DNA of 64,000 nt, from the NCBI GenBank assembly GCA_014529385.2, contig CM043963.1, positions 66,254,395-66,318,394 of the forward strand. Direction: 5' to 3'. Positions 13,242 through 23,243 of this stretch are shown piece by piece (the first letter of the stretch is position 1; the number at the start of each line of letters is the position of its first letter). The notes under the pieces were generated by a model. The model had not been told where the DNA came from, ran no database searches, and worked only from the letters and a program-made list of their open reading frames with translations. A program made the translations under genes and the position numbers. The stretch is from Adiantum capillus-veneris (lineage: Eukaryota; Streptophyta; Polypodiopsida; Polypodiales; Pteridaceae).

Positions 13242-14210
13242 CTACATAACAAACATGCGCTCGTTTTTGCTGTCATCTGCATCTCTGCTAGTAGATGCAT
13301 AGTTGCCCTGTTCTCTCTTTCCACTTGCTTTTCCCTTTGGACAGTCACGTGACATGTGACCTCTTTCACCACAAGTCCAACATTCTCTGCTATCTGCAGT
13401 ATGTTGCTGCCTGCTTGATCCTGCACCACGACCTCTTTGACTCCCCCTGCCTTGAGACTGGTTTCCCCTGCCACCTGTATTGTTTTGATTTGATTGACCT
13501 TCTTGAAATTGGCCCCTGCAACCCCTTGGGCCTCGACCACGACCTCTACCTCTACCTCTGTTGGAGTTAGAATAGAAGACCTGTTCAGAATTATTTCTAC
13601 CATGAGAAGAAGATGTGTCAAGGTTCTTCTCCTCAAGAATAAGCATAGAAATCAAATCTTGGAACACGGGGATGTCGTCTCTTGTATTCATGGAAGACCT
13701 GAAATGTACATACTCATCTCCTAGACCATCCAGGCATGCACAGACAATGTCATCGTCTTCCACTGAAACTTTAATAGATCCAAGAGCCTCAATGATACTC
13801 TTGATCTTCAAGGCATAATCATTGATTGAGAGGTTGTTCCTCTTAACCAGATTTAGCTCCGACTTTAGTTGAAGCTTCGTGGCCTTGGTGTTCACCTCGA
13901 ACACTCTGCCTAAGTTTTTCCATGCAATGGCGGGGGTTTCAGCATCCTGTAGATAGCCCATCATGCCATCTGTGATGCTCATAGAAAGCCAATACATCAC
14001 TTTGCTCTGGCCTTGTTGCCAGTCCCTCAAAGCTTTCCTTTGTTCTGCTGTAGCATTTGCCTCAAGAATCTCTGGTTCCTTTTCATTGTCTCCTTCTACA
14101 TAGTCCCAATAACCTTTTCCTTTTAGGAAATTTGTTATTCTGAACTTCCATGCAGGGTAGTTATTTTTCTCAAGCTTCTTAGAAACACTCTGACTGAAAC
14201 CGTCAGACAT
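13242..14210 (-). CDS. copia Gag protein
   Basis: 322 codons from ATG at 14210 to TAG at 13242-13244. The N-terminal ~200 residues match the copia gag pattern: NNYPAWKFRITNFLKGKGYW at the start, then AWKNLGRVFE and LQLKSELNLVK. Next comes an Arg/Gly-rich segment and then a CCHC zinc knuckle CWTCGERGHMSRDCP (about residues 278-292). Gag assembles virus-like particles and binds the element RNA. The single in-frame TAG before protease could be a nonsense mutation or a read-through/termination point. Most copia elements use one ORF, so mutation is the simpler reading. Confidence 0.88.
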   Translation of the reverse strand: MSDGFSQSVSKKLEKNNYPAWKFRITNFLKGKGYWDYVEGDNEKEPEILEANATAEQRKALRDWQQGQSKVMYWLSMSITDGMMGYLQDAETPAIAWKNLGRVFEVNTKATKLQLKSELNLVKRNNLSINDYALKIKSIIEALGSIKVSVEDDDIVCACLDGLGDEYVHFRSSMNTRDDIPVFQDLISMLILEEKNLDTSSSHGRNNSEQVFYSNSNRGRGRGRGRGPRGCRGQFQEGQSNQNNTGGRGNQSQGRGSQRGRGAGSSRQQHTADSRECWTCGERGHMSRDCPKGKASGKREQGNYASTSRDADDSKNERMFVM

Positions 14211-14477
14211 TTTGAAGCACTAAGACAAAATAGTTGCAATCTGCAAAAACTTGCAAATCTGTTGAACCTGCTGTCGTGGTACCTGTAACGCTTTCTACAC
14301 TCAACGAGTGTCCACAATCAAGCGTACATACAACCACTGTACTTGTACAATAAATCTCTGTGTACTGCACTTTGGATACCTGTTCAAAAACTTGTACGAA
14401 AAACTTGCATCTGGTCGTGGATTGCGAACGAAGGGATTGTGATGCTTTTGCTCTCTTAGCCTCTCTTGCCTGCACCA

Positions 14478-14490
14478 GGCTCTGATACCA
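14478..14490 (-). other. Primer binding site, initiator tRNA-Met type
   Basis: On the - strand this reads TGGTATCAGAGCC, complementary to the 3' end of initiator tRNA-Met, the usual primer of plant copia elements. The adjoining + strand sequence TGTAAAG at 14491 is the expected inner LTR edge. Confidence 0.85.
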
Positions 14491-14874
14491 TGTAAAGAAA
14501 GAGGATGCAAGAGAGCTACACAAGACAAGCACAAAGCACACAAAGATGGAAAGCTTCTTCTTCTTCTCACAGAAAAGAGAGTACAAAATGACTAAGTGCT
14601 AAAACTGAAAAGTAGCACATATGTACATGCGGTCACTAAGTGTGAACTCGCTAGAAGTGTACTAGGCTGTCACTATAAGTGTAGTCCAGCTGTAGAATCA
14701 CTGGCAGAGATCCTCTGTGTCGGTCACCTAACGCACCTATGAGTAAATGTCGTAAGCGGTCAAGACCCGTAGTGGATGCCAGCTCAAGATGTAGAGCTCG
14801 ACATCTCAACAGTGCTATCATTGCATGCAACACCATCATCATCATCCATTGTAGCACAACTACCATCTCCTACA
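14491..14874 (-). repeat. Putative 5' LTR of the copia element (outer border uncertain)
   Basis: Starts at the primer site with TGTA. A matching TACA occurs at 14871-14874, giving 384 bp, but other TACA sites (for example near 14627) are possible. The partner LTR is not in the window, so the extent cannot be confirmed. Confidence 0.4.
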
Positions 14875-15577
14875 ACGTTGTTGTTATCGTTCATTCAACT
14901 GTCATCCACCATCATTTGTAATTGCCATTGATTGTCTCCATTGCCACTTTCTGTAGCACCACTCATCATCACGACAGCCCCCAGTTCACAACCACTTCTA
15001 GTTGCAATAGCCCATCGGCCGCCTCCTGCCAGAGTCATAGTACACCACCACCTTTACCAATTTCTCACAACCATCGGAGTAATCTCCATGCATGCTTGTC
15101 GTTCCCGTGTGTTGGTTGCCTCAACCAAAAATCTCATCATCTGCTCTCTCTCTGCTCTGTTATTACATAGAATAGAGATTAATACAAGGCTCCAACTTAT
15201 TGTAGGGCATCAGTGAAGGCAATTTCTCAAGTATTAAGCTCACTAATGGGATTTCACACGTGCGGGCAACAATAAAGAAAATCTCTCAAGACGGATTCTC
15301 TATGCCAAGTTTGACTACAACGGTTATGGATTTCTTATCACAAACTCTTGCAATGGATTTTATGACTCACCACGATGCTGATTCATTACTCTTGGAAGAG
15401 AGGGGGGTGATTATTTTACTTTATGGCTCATTTGTTAAGCATTGTGTATGCAAATCTCCATTTTTTTTGTTTTTCGTGCATATGTTTTCCAAAATAAAAA
15501 ATAAAAAATGTTTGCCCATCGTAGTGTGTCCATGCCACTCTCTACTTCTCTAGGTTTTTTGGGCTTGCTATCACTGG
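14875..15577. other. No gene seen
   Basis: ATC/ACC-rich anonymous sequence with short frames lacking recognisable motifs. Confidence 0.4.
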
Positions 15578-16304
15578 TTGATTGCAGGCTTAACCCTAAC
15601 CAAGCTAATTGGTCATAGATGCCAAGTGCTTTTATGCTATGGAACATGTTCATCAGTCACCTCATGTGGCCGGCCAACACACTCCACATCCATAGACCCT
15701 CCCGTTGGACCTAGTGTGCCCATAGAGGCTACCAACACTAATGACCCACTTCTGGACAATGAGCCAAATTTCATGGAGATCAACGTCTCCGAGAGGGACC
15801 ATGAAGAACCCGTATATGATGATGACAAGGACTATGACCTAGCTGACCTTGCCAATATCCTGAACAGAGATAGAGCTCTCTAGCAGGATATTCAAATGCT
15901 TTAATGCAAAATTGACCACCTTAGAAAAAGTCCAGGCTGATGTAGTCACAATGTTGTAGAGCATGTCCACACACCTAGATGTGTTGACAGTCTCTTCAAT
16001 TGGCTGTCCTCTTCCTTGTAGTAAGAGGACACGTGGCACAAGTGAGCATAGCCTCACCCATAGTTACGCGAGTTCAGGCCGATGCACCTACAGGACCGTC
16101 CATAGAGAAAATCCTTGTCTCTACTCAAGGATTTCAAGTTTCCTAGCTTTGGAGGCGAGGAAAGAGAGCAGAACAAAGTTTCTGTGAGTATGTTCCTAGC
16201 AAAGTGGTCCGACATTCGTGTGTGGTCAAGACGTGCATAGTGAGGCTAGGAAAGAGAGCAGAATAAAGTTTCTGTGAGTATGTTCCTAGCAAAGTGGTCC
16301 GACA
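15578..16304 (+). pseudogene. gag N-terminal relic of the split gypsy element
   Basis: 15578-15883 is open (101 codons) with an acidic stretch ending LADLANILNRDRAL. After a stop, frames continue with heptad-like hydrophobic spacing (~15900-16010). About 16130-16152 reads FKFPSFGGEE and is followed by FLAKWSD, a pattern like the start of chromovirus gag domains. The frame is interrupted at 16304 by the inserted element and continues past 35522 into GKAYKWW. Identification rests on these short motifs and on the insertion geometry. Confidence 0.5.
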
Positions 16305-16344
16305 TTCGTGTGTGGTCAAGACGTGCATAGTGCGGCTAGGAAAG
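16153..16344. repeat. 90-bp tandem duplication across an insertion junction
   Basis: Two near-identical 90-bp units (16153-16242 and 16243-16332) and a 12-bp start of a third. Each unit contains gag sequence of the older element followed by the first ~28 bases of the inserted element's LTR, so the duplication arose after that insertion. Confidence 0.9.
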
Positions 16345-17405
16345 CGTCGAGCCTTTGATTGTTAGGGTTTGAAGTAAAATCAAGTAAACCATAGAACCTT
16401 TGAAAAAGACACACTCAAAGAGACCAAAACTCCAGTCATGAAATTATCACTCTAGAAAATAATCAATATCAACAAAAAACTCTTGTGTGTGTGATCATTT
16501 GGTGTAGCCTCGCTCCGAATCGCATATATATGGTCGTGACCATTTCATGGGAGCTCAAATTTCACTCCTAGCTGAGAAAAGATGGTTCCATCATTGATAT
16601 GGAATTTTGAGCTATTTTATGCTAATTTTGGGCTATTTTTTTCCATTTTTAGTCATTTTTAGCCCAAAAATGCCCTTTTTGGTCCATAAAAGGCCCGAAC
16701 AAGCTCGAAAAAAAATTTGAATTTGAGGAAAAATTGCATTGGTTTCAAATTTATTTCCAACCTAGATTTCTCACTTGGCAAGCACTTTGTAGACCTCTTT
16801 TACAACCACATATGATACTTGTTGTTTTTAGACAAGAATCGCCCGCATTGAACTTTCTAGACAAAACAAGTGTGCCATCTCAAAACACTTAACATTAGTA
16901 CATTTCTAAAGCAAATTAGAATATTTTATTTAGAGAAAACATGTCAAAGAATATATTTATGACTATGGCATCCGTTTTCACATATATCAAACTATGTACA
17001 TTAAGTTTTTTTTCATTCTCCATGCACGATCAAATTTCATGTTAAACCTCATTTTCTCACTTGGATAGAACTTTAGATACATCTGTTACAGCCACACGTA
17101 AAACCTACTATTTTACGATTGAGATCATCTGCATTGAACTTTCTAGGCAAAACAAGTGTGCCACCTCAAAACACTTGACAATTATACATTTCTAAGAGAA
17201 AATTATGCATATTTTATTGACAAAAAATATGCCATAGTACCATGTCTAGGTTCTCACCTCCTAGTAAGGTATATACATAATTACGAACGTGGCATCTATT
17301 TTTGCATCTATCACACTGTGTACATTATAATATTTGGTTCCACATAACAAAAGCATTAACCGTGACGTAGATATTTTAGTTTCACATTATGCACACGTCA
17401 CGGCA
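16305..17405 (-). repeat. 3' LTR of the decayed gypsy element, with internal duplication
   Basis: Matches 34483-35521 from the CTAGGAAAG motif through TTTCACATTATGCAC. A ~286-bp segment is duplicated in tandem (starts near 16771 and 17057, each with TCACTTGG...GAACTTTCTAG...AACAAGTGTGCCA). The other LTR has this segment once. It lacks ~200 bp present in the other copy (about 34735-34960). Confidence 0.7.
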
Positions 17406-17513
17406 GTACATCCAACCTCTAAACTTGCACATCCTCCATCATGTTCCACACATATATTTTTTCATGTTCACTCTTCAATTAATTCAACATATAGGTCAAT
17501 CCCATTTTCATCT

Positions 17514-17708
17514 TCAATGAAGTCTACTATCATCCTCATCCATAGCATTTTCATCATAATCCTCATTTTGACTTTCTTGCAAGTCAAAGGACTCTTTGGC
17601 AACTCTTCTTTTGAATAGCTTGATCCTTTTTCCTGCAATGGGAATCTTCCTTTCTTTCACATCCAACTCATACAAAGTGTAAGTTGCATTCCTATGTACA
17701 TGCTTAAC
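17514..17708 (-). pseudogene. Integrase C-terminal tail, split by the 932-bp insertion
   Basis: The end of pol reads NATYTLYELDVKERKIPIAG, then KRIKLFKRR and an acidic tail. The preceding coding piece resumes beyond 18646 with KRWFGPYVV. The two pieces are in the same frame if the insert and one target copy are ignored, which shows where the insertion happened. Confidence 0.75.
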
Positions 17709-18173
17709 CCCTAGGGGATTCACTTATACTTCGGGGGGATGTCACCTGCGTGCAACCATATGGGGAAAACCCTCTATCTACTACGGACCCCTGAGCACTA
17801 ACCCAATCCCCTATCTCCAAATTCCTAAAGTATCCATATACCCCCTTTCTCTAGTGCTTGTATAGTCGATTGTCCCTCTTTGTAATATATATACGGGTTG
17901 TAAAAATTGTCGTTTTTTGAAATTTTGATAGTTTCCATTGTACATTGACAATAATTTCAAAATATTGTTATTTTTAGAGAGTATGATAGTTTCCTTTGTA
18001 TAGTTTTAAAATTTTCAAATCATGTTTTTTTTCTTTTGCCTAGCATGCATAACACTACGTTAAAAGCAAGCATGGGGACGATGGTGGGGAGATGGGCAAT
18101 GGATCAAACACATTTTTCTCTCCATAGAGAGCTCATCAATGGTTGAGAGGGGATAAGAGTTACAAGAAGGCAA

Positions 18174-18212
<39 letters not shown>

Positions 18213-18640
18213 CTGGGCTAGGCTGTTTACTTCAAGTGTAAAAAATATTTGAGGGGTGTAAGGTGAGTTCCATGAGGGAGGTGTATAAGTTAGAATGGAG
18301 CATCCACTTCTAGTGAGCAAAATCACATCTTCCATTGAGCAGGTGCAAAAACTATGGCTTAATGAGATGATTGCAAAATTGAAGATAAGGGATATTGTAA
18401 AGAAATTGGAAAAGTTCTAGAGAATCTTGGAAGTAAAGGATAAAATTTGCCAAATGTGAGAGGTATTTAGTGGAATTTTAAGATTTGAGGGTTTCCCCTC
18501 TCTCCTCCCTCCCTTCTCTCGACCTATGGTAGATATCAAAAATACGTGGGGGGTTACCCCTATTGTATACGCTTATGGTATCCCTATTAAAAACACACTC
18601 ACGTAATACCATATGAAACTACATAGTGAATCCCATGGGG
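17709..18640. mobile_element. 932-bp non-autonomous terminal-inverted-repeat element (MITE-like)
   Basis: Left end CCCTAGGGGATTCACT and right end (reverse complement) CCCCATGGGATTCACT match at 14 of 16 positions. CTTAAC occurs directly outside both ends (17703-17708 and 18641-18646), consistent with a 6-bp target duplication. It interrupts gypsy integrase coding sequence. No transposase is encoded. The superfamily is not assigned: the 6-bp duplication and the CCC termini do not clearly fit hAT, CACTA, Mutator or PIF. It contains a 39-base G run. Confidence 0.7.
18174..18212. repeat. Poly-G tract, 39 bases
   Basis: An unbroken G run inside the MITE-like element. Its length may be imprecise because homopolymers are error-prone. 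Confidence 0.9.
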
Positions 18641-18646
18641 CTTAAC

Positions 18647-20347
18647 CACATAAGGACCAAACCATCTCTTTGAAAGTTTTCTTATTGTTTAATGTTGGTT
18701 GTCAAGACTCTTGTCATACACCAACACCCAATCACCTTCCTCGATAGTTTTAGTCTTGAGCATATGTCTTTTTTCAAACCTATCTTTATTCTTTAGCGTT
18801 GCATCCTTTGATCGTGCTATTTCAATCTTAATATCTTGAAGCCTTCTTTCTTATTGTTGTATGCACAAAGCAAGAAGGTCTTCCCCTCGGCAGGTGCACG
18901 TTTAATAAATTATTCATATAACGTGTGTTCAAAGGGTAATAAAGAAACCCCTTTACTTACATACTTAAGGTAATAAAATAACCACTGTTTCTTCAAAAAC
19001 TTATGGGTTTTTTTAAAAATCAATTTAAAAACCCCTTTTGATAACATAATCTTGTTAAATTTTTAAATATTTTGCAATTAAAAAACCCATTCATTTGAAC
19101 TCACATGGTAACTTACATGTCTAAGAGATGAACCCCCCGAGGTCTTCCCTACTTATTCCATCCACCCAAGGAAATGCATTCCATGTTGGAATTACAACCT
19201 CAATTGGCATTACAAGTTCCTAACCATACATCAACTCAAAAGGCATATAACGAGTAACTTAGCTATGAATTGTACAATCAGCCCATAAAGCATAGGGCAA
19301 TAGCCTAGGCCACTCTCCTAGTTCACCTTTGCAAGCCTTAGCCAAAGCTTCAATGATATGAGTATGCCCACGCTCCGATTTACCATTTCCTTCAGGATTA
19401 AAAGCAGTATTGAGCACAAGTTTAATGCTCAACCTAGAGAAAAAATCCCTAGCTTTGTCAGCATCCAATGCACACTTGTCTGCTATTATTTTACCAACAC
19501 AGCCATAACATCTGATCACATGTTACAAGAGGAACTTACATATCCCTTCTATGCTCGTTCTTTTTGTTCTTAGAGCACAATTTGAAACCTAGTTAGTTAA
19601 GTCTTCTCATGCAAGCACTATGTACCTCATCTACCATAATCCTAATGGCATTGTAACCAAATCTACTATCCACTTATAGTGCATGTCCAACGGGTAAGTA
19701 GGGTGTAATCCATCACGATGATGCATATTTGAACACATGTGATAGGTTTCACAAGCCTCTACAAAGTGAGATATATCTTTATACATACCTTTCCACCAAT
19801 ACCTCTATTTCATTCTAGTAAAGGTGACACATACACCTCTGTGACTAGCATAAATACTCTCATGAAACTTTTTGATAAGCTCATTTTGAATGTACTTATC
19901 ATTTACAACTCTCAACGGTATCCCATTTCTTTGTTTTGGATGCTTCCACAAGTATCCATCTGTCAAAAAGTATCCATAGGCCTTTTTACATATTCTTTTG
20001 AACTCTTGATTAGTCCACCCTTCTTGCCTTGTCAAAGTGCTTAGGTAACGTCCAATGAGCAACCAATCACCTTGATATAGGTGCATTTGATAGGCAAACT
20101 GATCACCCTTGGCATGAGAGATACTATAAGAACTCGTGCCTACGTTATCACCCTCAACAAACATTTCTTCTTCATTTTCATACCTTGCTCTAGAAAGAAT
20201 ATATGTAATTAGATTATCTTTACCCACAATATGCTCAAATTTTGGATTCAAGGAATTTCCGTAGACAATCCATCTCATCATAGCAATGTCAAGAATTGAA
20301 ATGCTTGTGATCATTCCAAGAAGTAGTAGACAATCAGTCTCCACTAT
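18647..20347 (-). pseudogene. gypsy RNase H tail, integrase finger, core and C-terminus relic
   Basis: Read downward from 20347: the RNase H end (GKDNLITYILSRAR), a linker, the integrase finger (HESIYASHRG, then a CxxC-like pair with one Cys changed near 19745). Next come the core (DLVTMPLG near 19660, then LVLNTAFNPEGNGKSERGH near 19400, with the catalytic Glu) and a C-terminal segment with GDWVLVYDKSLDNQH and KRWFGPYVV (18650-18790). Stops interrupt all parts. The domain directly abuts the inserted chromovirus at 20348, and its upstream part is at 30194. Confidence 0.85.
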
Positions 20348-22886
20348 TGTAACATTTAATGGCCTAAAATCTTATGTGTAGCGGAAATTAGCATGAACAT
20401 AGTGAGCATTTCATTAGAGTTGATTCCTAATGAGAATTACAAGAGTGCTTGGGTGGAGAGAGCAACAAAAAGCATAACACCTAGTTAGATAGCATCGACA
20501 ATACTTTCAAAAGAGAGAGAGCAATTAAGCTATTGACAACAGTTGAGGACCGGATTTGCATGGAGCCGGTCCCCCCTCCAAAAGGCTTTGTATTATGGTT
20601 TCTCCCATCAAGAGAGACATTGTACAATACAATTCTTTGTGTTCCTTCAAGACGAGCTAGTGCAATGAAGATGGAAGCTTCATACACCAAGCAAAACACT
20701 TAATCAAACACAACTTGAATTATCCCCGTTCTCAGACCCAAGACCTCACACACCTTCGAAGATGGTGAGAGCTAGCAGGGTATGAGAGTAGATTGAGAGG
20801 AAAAAGAAGTATCTTACGAGAAAGAAGTACATCTCCTCACATAATCACTCATATTAGCATAGCTTAGCTTAGTAATTAGCTTGGTAGAGAAGATGAGCAT
20901 GCATTGAAGCTTGGCTCTTGGTTGGATTTGCATCCACATGCCAAGAGAGTGTTGATGTAGGCTTCTATCTCACAAGCTTGGAGTAGGTGATGAGCTCTCC
21001 ATTAAAGCTTGGGAGGAGATAGAGTATTTTCCCTTCACACATGGTCAAGTGTGAGAGTGTGTGTGTCAATGCCAAGCAAAAATCAGCCCCCTCTCTCTCT
21101 TGGGCGAGCCCTAGCTGCTAAGTTAGTCTGGCTTTTGCCTCATTGGACCTCCCCAGGTCAAGCCAATAGGGATTAAGCAGCATAAGTGATAGCCTTCTGA
21201 CATGTGTCCCCCTTTCCCCTTTTGTGAGAGCTTTAGATAATTAAATAATTAAACTAAACTCTCATTGGACCCCTTTGCCTCCTGGCCAATAGGAATCAGG
21301 CAAGCCATGGGGCTCCTGAATGCTCATTGGACCCCTTGGGAGACTGTCCAATAGTCTTCTAGGACACTTAATTCTTATTGGTTTCTTTTATTAAATGTTT
21401 TTAAATTAATTAAACTAGATTTACTCTAGCCTAATTCTCATTGGTCCACTTCAAGGGTCTTCCAATAGGAATTGGGCATACCTTGTGGGCATCTGGCCTA
21501 GGGAGCTGACATGTGTCCCTCATTCCCTTTGTGTAAAGGGAGCCTGTGTGTGTGTGTGTGGCTTTCTCTCTCATCCCCTAGCTTTGGGGCTCGCCCCCTC
21601 CCATGTAGGGATGTAGAAAGACTTTTTGGGCACACACTAAGCATCCAATTTTCCCTAAGGTTGACCTTTGGACACAACCTTTGAATTTTGGAACCTTAGC
21701 ATTTTGGAAGTCTTAATGGGCTGAACCTTAGGGTCTTTTTAGCCCGTTGTTTCACATGGCTCTTTTGCAGATGGCCCCCCCTTTGGATCCCTATTTTCCC
21801 TCCTTTGGATCCCTACTGTGGCCGGTCTGCTAACTTAACCAATATTCTAGCTTTTTCTCCCTTGGCACTTCCCCACATTAAATGATCAGTTTAATGTCAT
21901 AATAATCAATATCTAATTCTCCTAAATGATTTTCTCATATTAAACTGATCATTTAATGTGGGGAAGTGCCAAGGGAGAAAAAGCTAGAATATTGGTTAAG
22001 TTAGCAGACCGGCCACAGTAGGGATCCAAAGGAGGGAAAATAGGGATCCAAAGGGGGGGCCATCTGCAAAAGAGCCATGTGAAACAACGGGCTAAAAAGA
22101 CCCTAAGGTTCAGCCCATTAAGACTTCCAAAATGCTAAGGTTCCAAAATTCAAAGGTTGTGTCCAAAGGTCAACCTTAGGGAAAAAATGATGCTTAGTGT
22201 GTGCCCAAAAAGTCTTTCTACATCCCTACATGGGAGGGGGCGGGCCCCAAAGCTAGGGGATGAGAGAGAAAGCCACACACACACACACAGGCTCCCTTTA
22301 CACAAAGGGAATGAGGGACACATGTCAGCTCCCTAGGCCAGATGCCCACAAGGTATGCCCAATTCCTATTGGAAGACCCTTGAAGTGGACCAATGAGAAT
22401 TAGGCTAGAGTAAATCTAGTTTAATTAATTTAAAAACATTTAATAAAAGAAACCAATAAGAATTAAGTGTCCTAGAAGACTGTAAAGGGAGCCTGTGTGT
22501 GTGTGTGGCTTTCTCTCTCATCCCCTAGCTTTGGGGCTCGCCCCCTCCCATGTAGGGATGTAGAAAGACTTTTTGGGCACACACTAAGCATCCAATTTTC
22601 CCTAAGGTTGACCTTTGGACACAACCTTTGAATTTTGGAACCTTAGCATTTTGGAAGTCTTAATGGGCTGAACCTTAGGGTCTTTTTAGCCCGTTGTTTC
22701 ACATGGCTCTTTTGCAGATGGCCCCCCCTTTGGATCCCTATTTTCCCTCCTTTGGATCCCTACTGTGGCCGGTCTGCTAACTTAACCAATATTCTAGCTT
22801 TTTCTCCCTTGGCACTTCCCCACATTAAATGATCAGTTTAATATGAGAAAATCATTTAGGAGAATTAGATATTGATTATTATGACA
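20348..22886 (-). repeat. 3' LTR of the chromovirus, enlarged by an inverted duplication
   Basis: The intact LTR is 1592 bp and this one is 2539 bp. On the + strand 20348-21894 is collinear with 28597-30143. 21895-22481 is an inverted copy of ~29602-30188. 22481-22886 is again direct, matching 29781-30188 with a 2-bp GT-repeat difference. The last direct segment ends correctly at ATGACA next to the purine tract. The LTR ends TGT...ACA. Confidence 0.93.
21353..22886. repeat. Large overlapping inverted repeats inside the 3' LTR
   Basis: Arms 21353-21894 and 21940-22481 (~542 bp, spacer ~45 bp) and arms 21895-22302 and 22481-22886 (~407 bp, spacer ~178 bp). The middle segment serves both pairs, so either of two long hairpins could form. 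Confidence 0.9.
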
Positions 22887-22900
22887 TTACCTCTCTCTTG
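22887..22900 (-). other. Polypurine tract of the chromovirus
   Basis: On the - strand AAGAGAGAGGTAA abuts the start of the 3' LTR (TGTCATAATAAT), the expected plus-strand primer. Confidence 0.85.
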
Positions 22901-23243
22901 AAATCATAGTCGTCCTCGACTATGGTGTAGAGAAGATAAAGCATATGCATGAGTCCTTTTCTTAGCGGGTAGAGGATCCCTATGTTACCCTACGACATCA
23001 TTCCATAATGGATGACTAGTCCATTTGGCGCTTGAGAGCCTGAGGCTGCCGCAAGCATGTCTGCACATTAGTCCTATCAGTCTTCCATAGTAGAGTGACA
23101 AGCTCTACTTGGTGTTCGGGAGACGTCGTCTCCGCAAACTTGATCTAAGCATGCATACTACTTCATTTTTGTGCACAAATAAAGAAAAAGAGAGTCTTAT
23201 AAGACAAAAATTTTTGTTCATTTTTAACATTTTGTACATTTGC
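22901..23243 (-). other. 3' untranslated region of the chromovirus
   Basis: A short noncoding stretch between the pol stop and the purine tract, with no recognisable motif. Confidence 0.6.

Larger units (their letters stand above)
11812..14490 (-). mobile_element. Internally deleted Ty1/copia retrotransposon
   Basis: Read on the - strand from 14490 down: tRNA-iMet primer site, short leader, gag, protease, a short integrase-tail/RT-start piece, then RT-end/RNase H. Nearly all of integrase and the catalytic core of RT are missing, so it cannot transpose alone. Its 3' LTR is absent. At 11811/11812 pol abuts the truncated LARD LTR. Sequence above 14490 should be its 5' LTR, but the outer border is not resolved. 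Confidence 0.85.

Noticed and set aside
14478-14490. tRNA-like matches (also at 28584, 42666, 52183, 9127) considered as tRNA genes
   Set aside because: Only the 12-19 bases complementary to tRNA 3' ends are present, next to LTR ends. They are primer sites.
18060-18335. Poly-Pro frame opposite the G run
   Set aside because: Artefact of the poly-G tract within the MITE-like element.
20481-20699. 72-residue frame present twice (also 28730-28948)
   Set aside because: Lies inside the LTRs and is duplicated only because LTRs are.
21893-22482. Inverted segment first considered as a separate MITE
   Set aside because: It matches the element's own LTR over its whole length, so it is a duplication, not a foreign insert.
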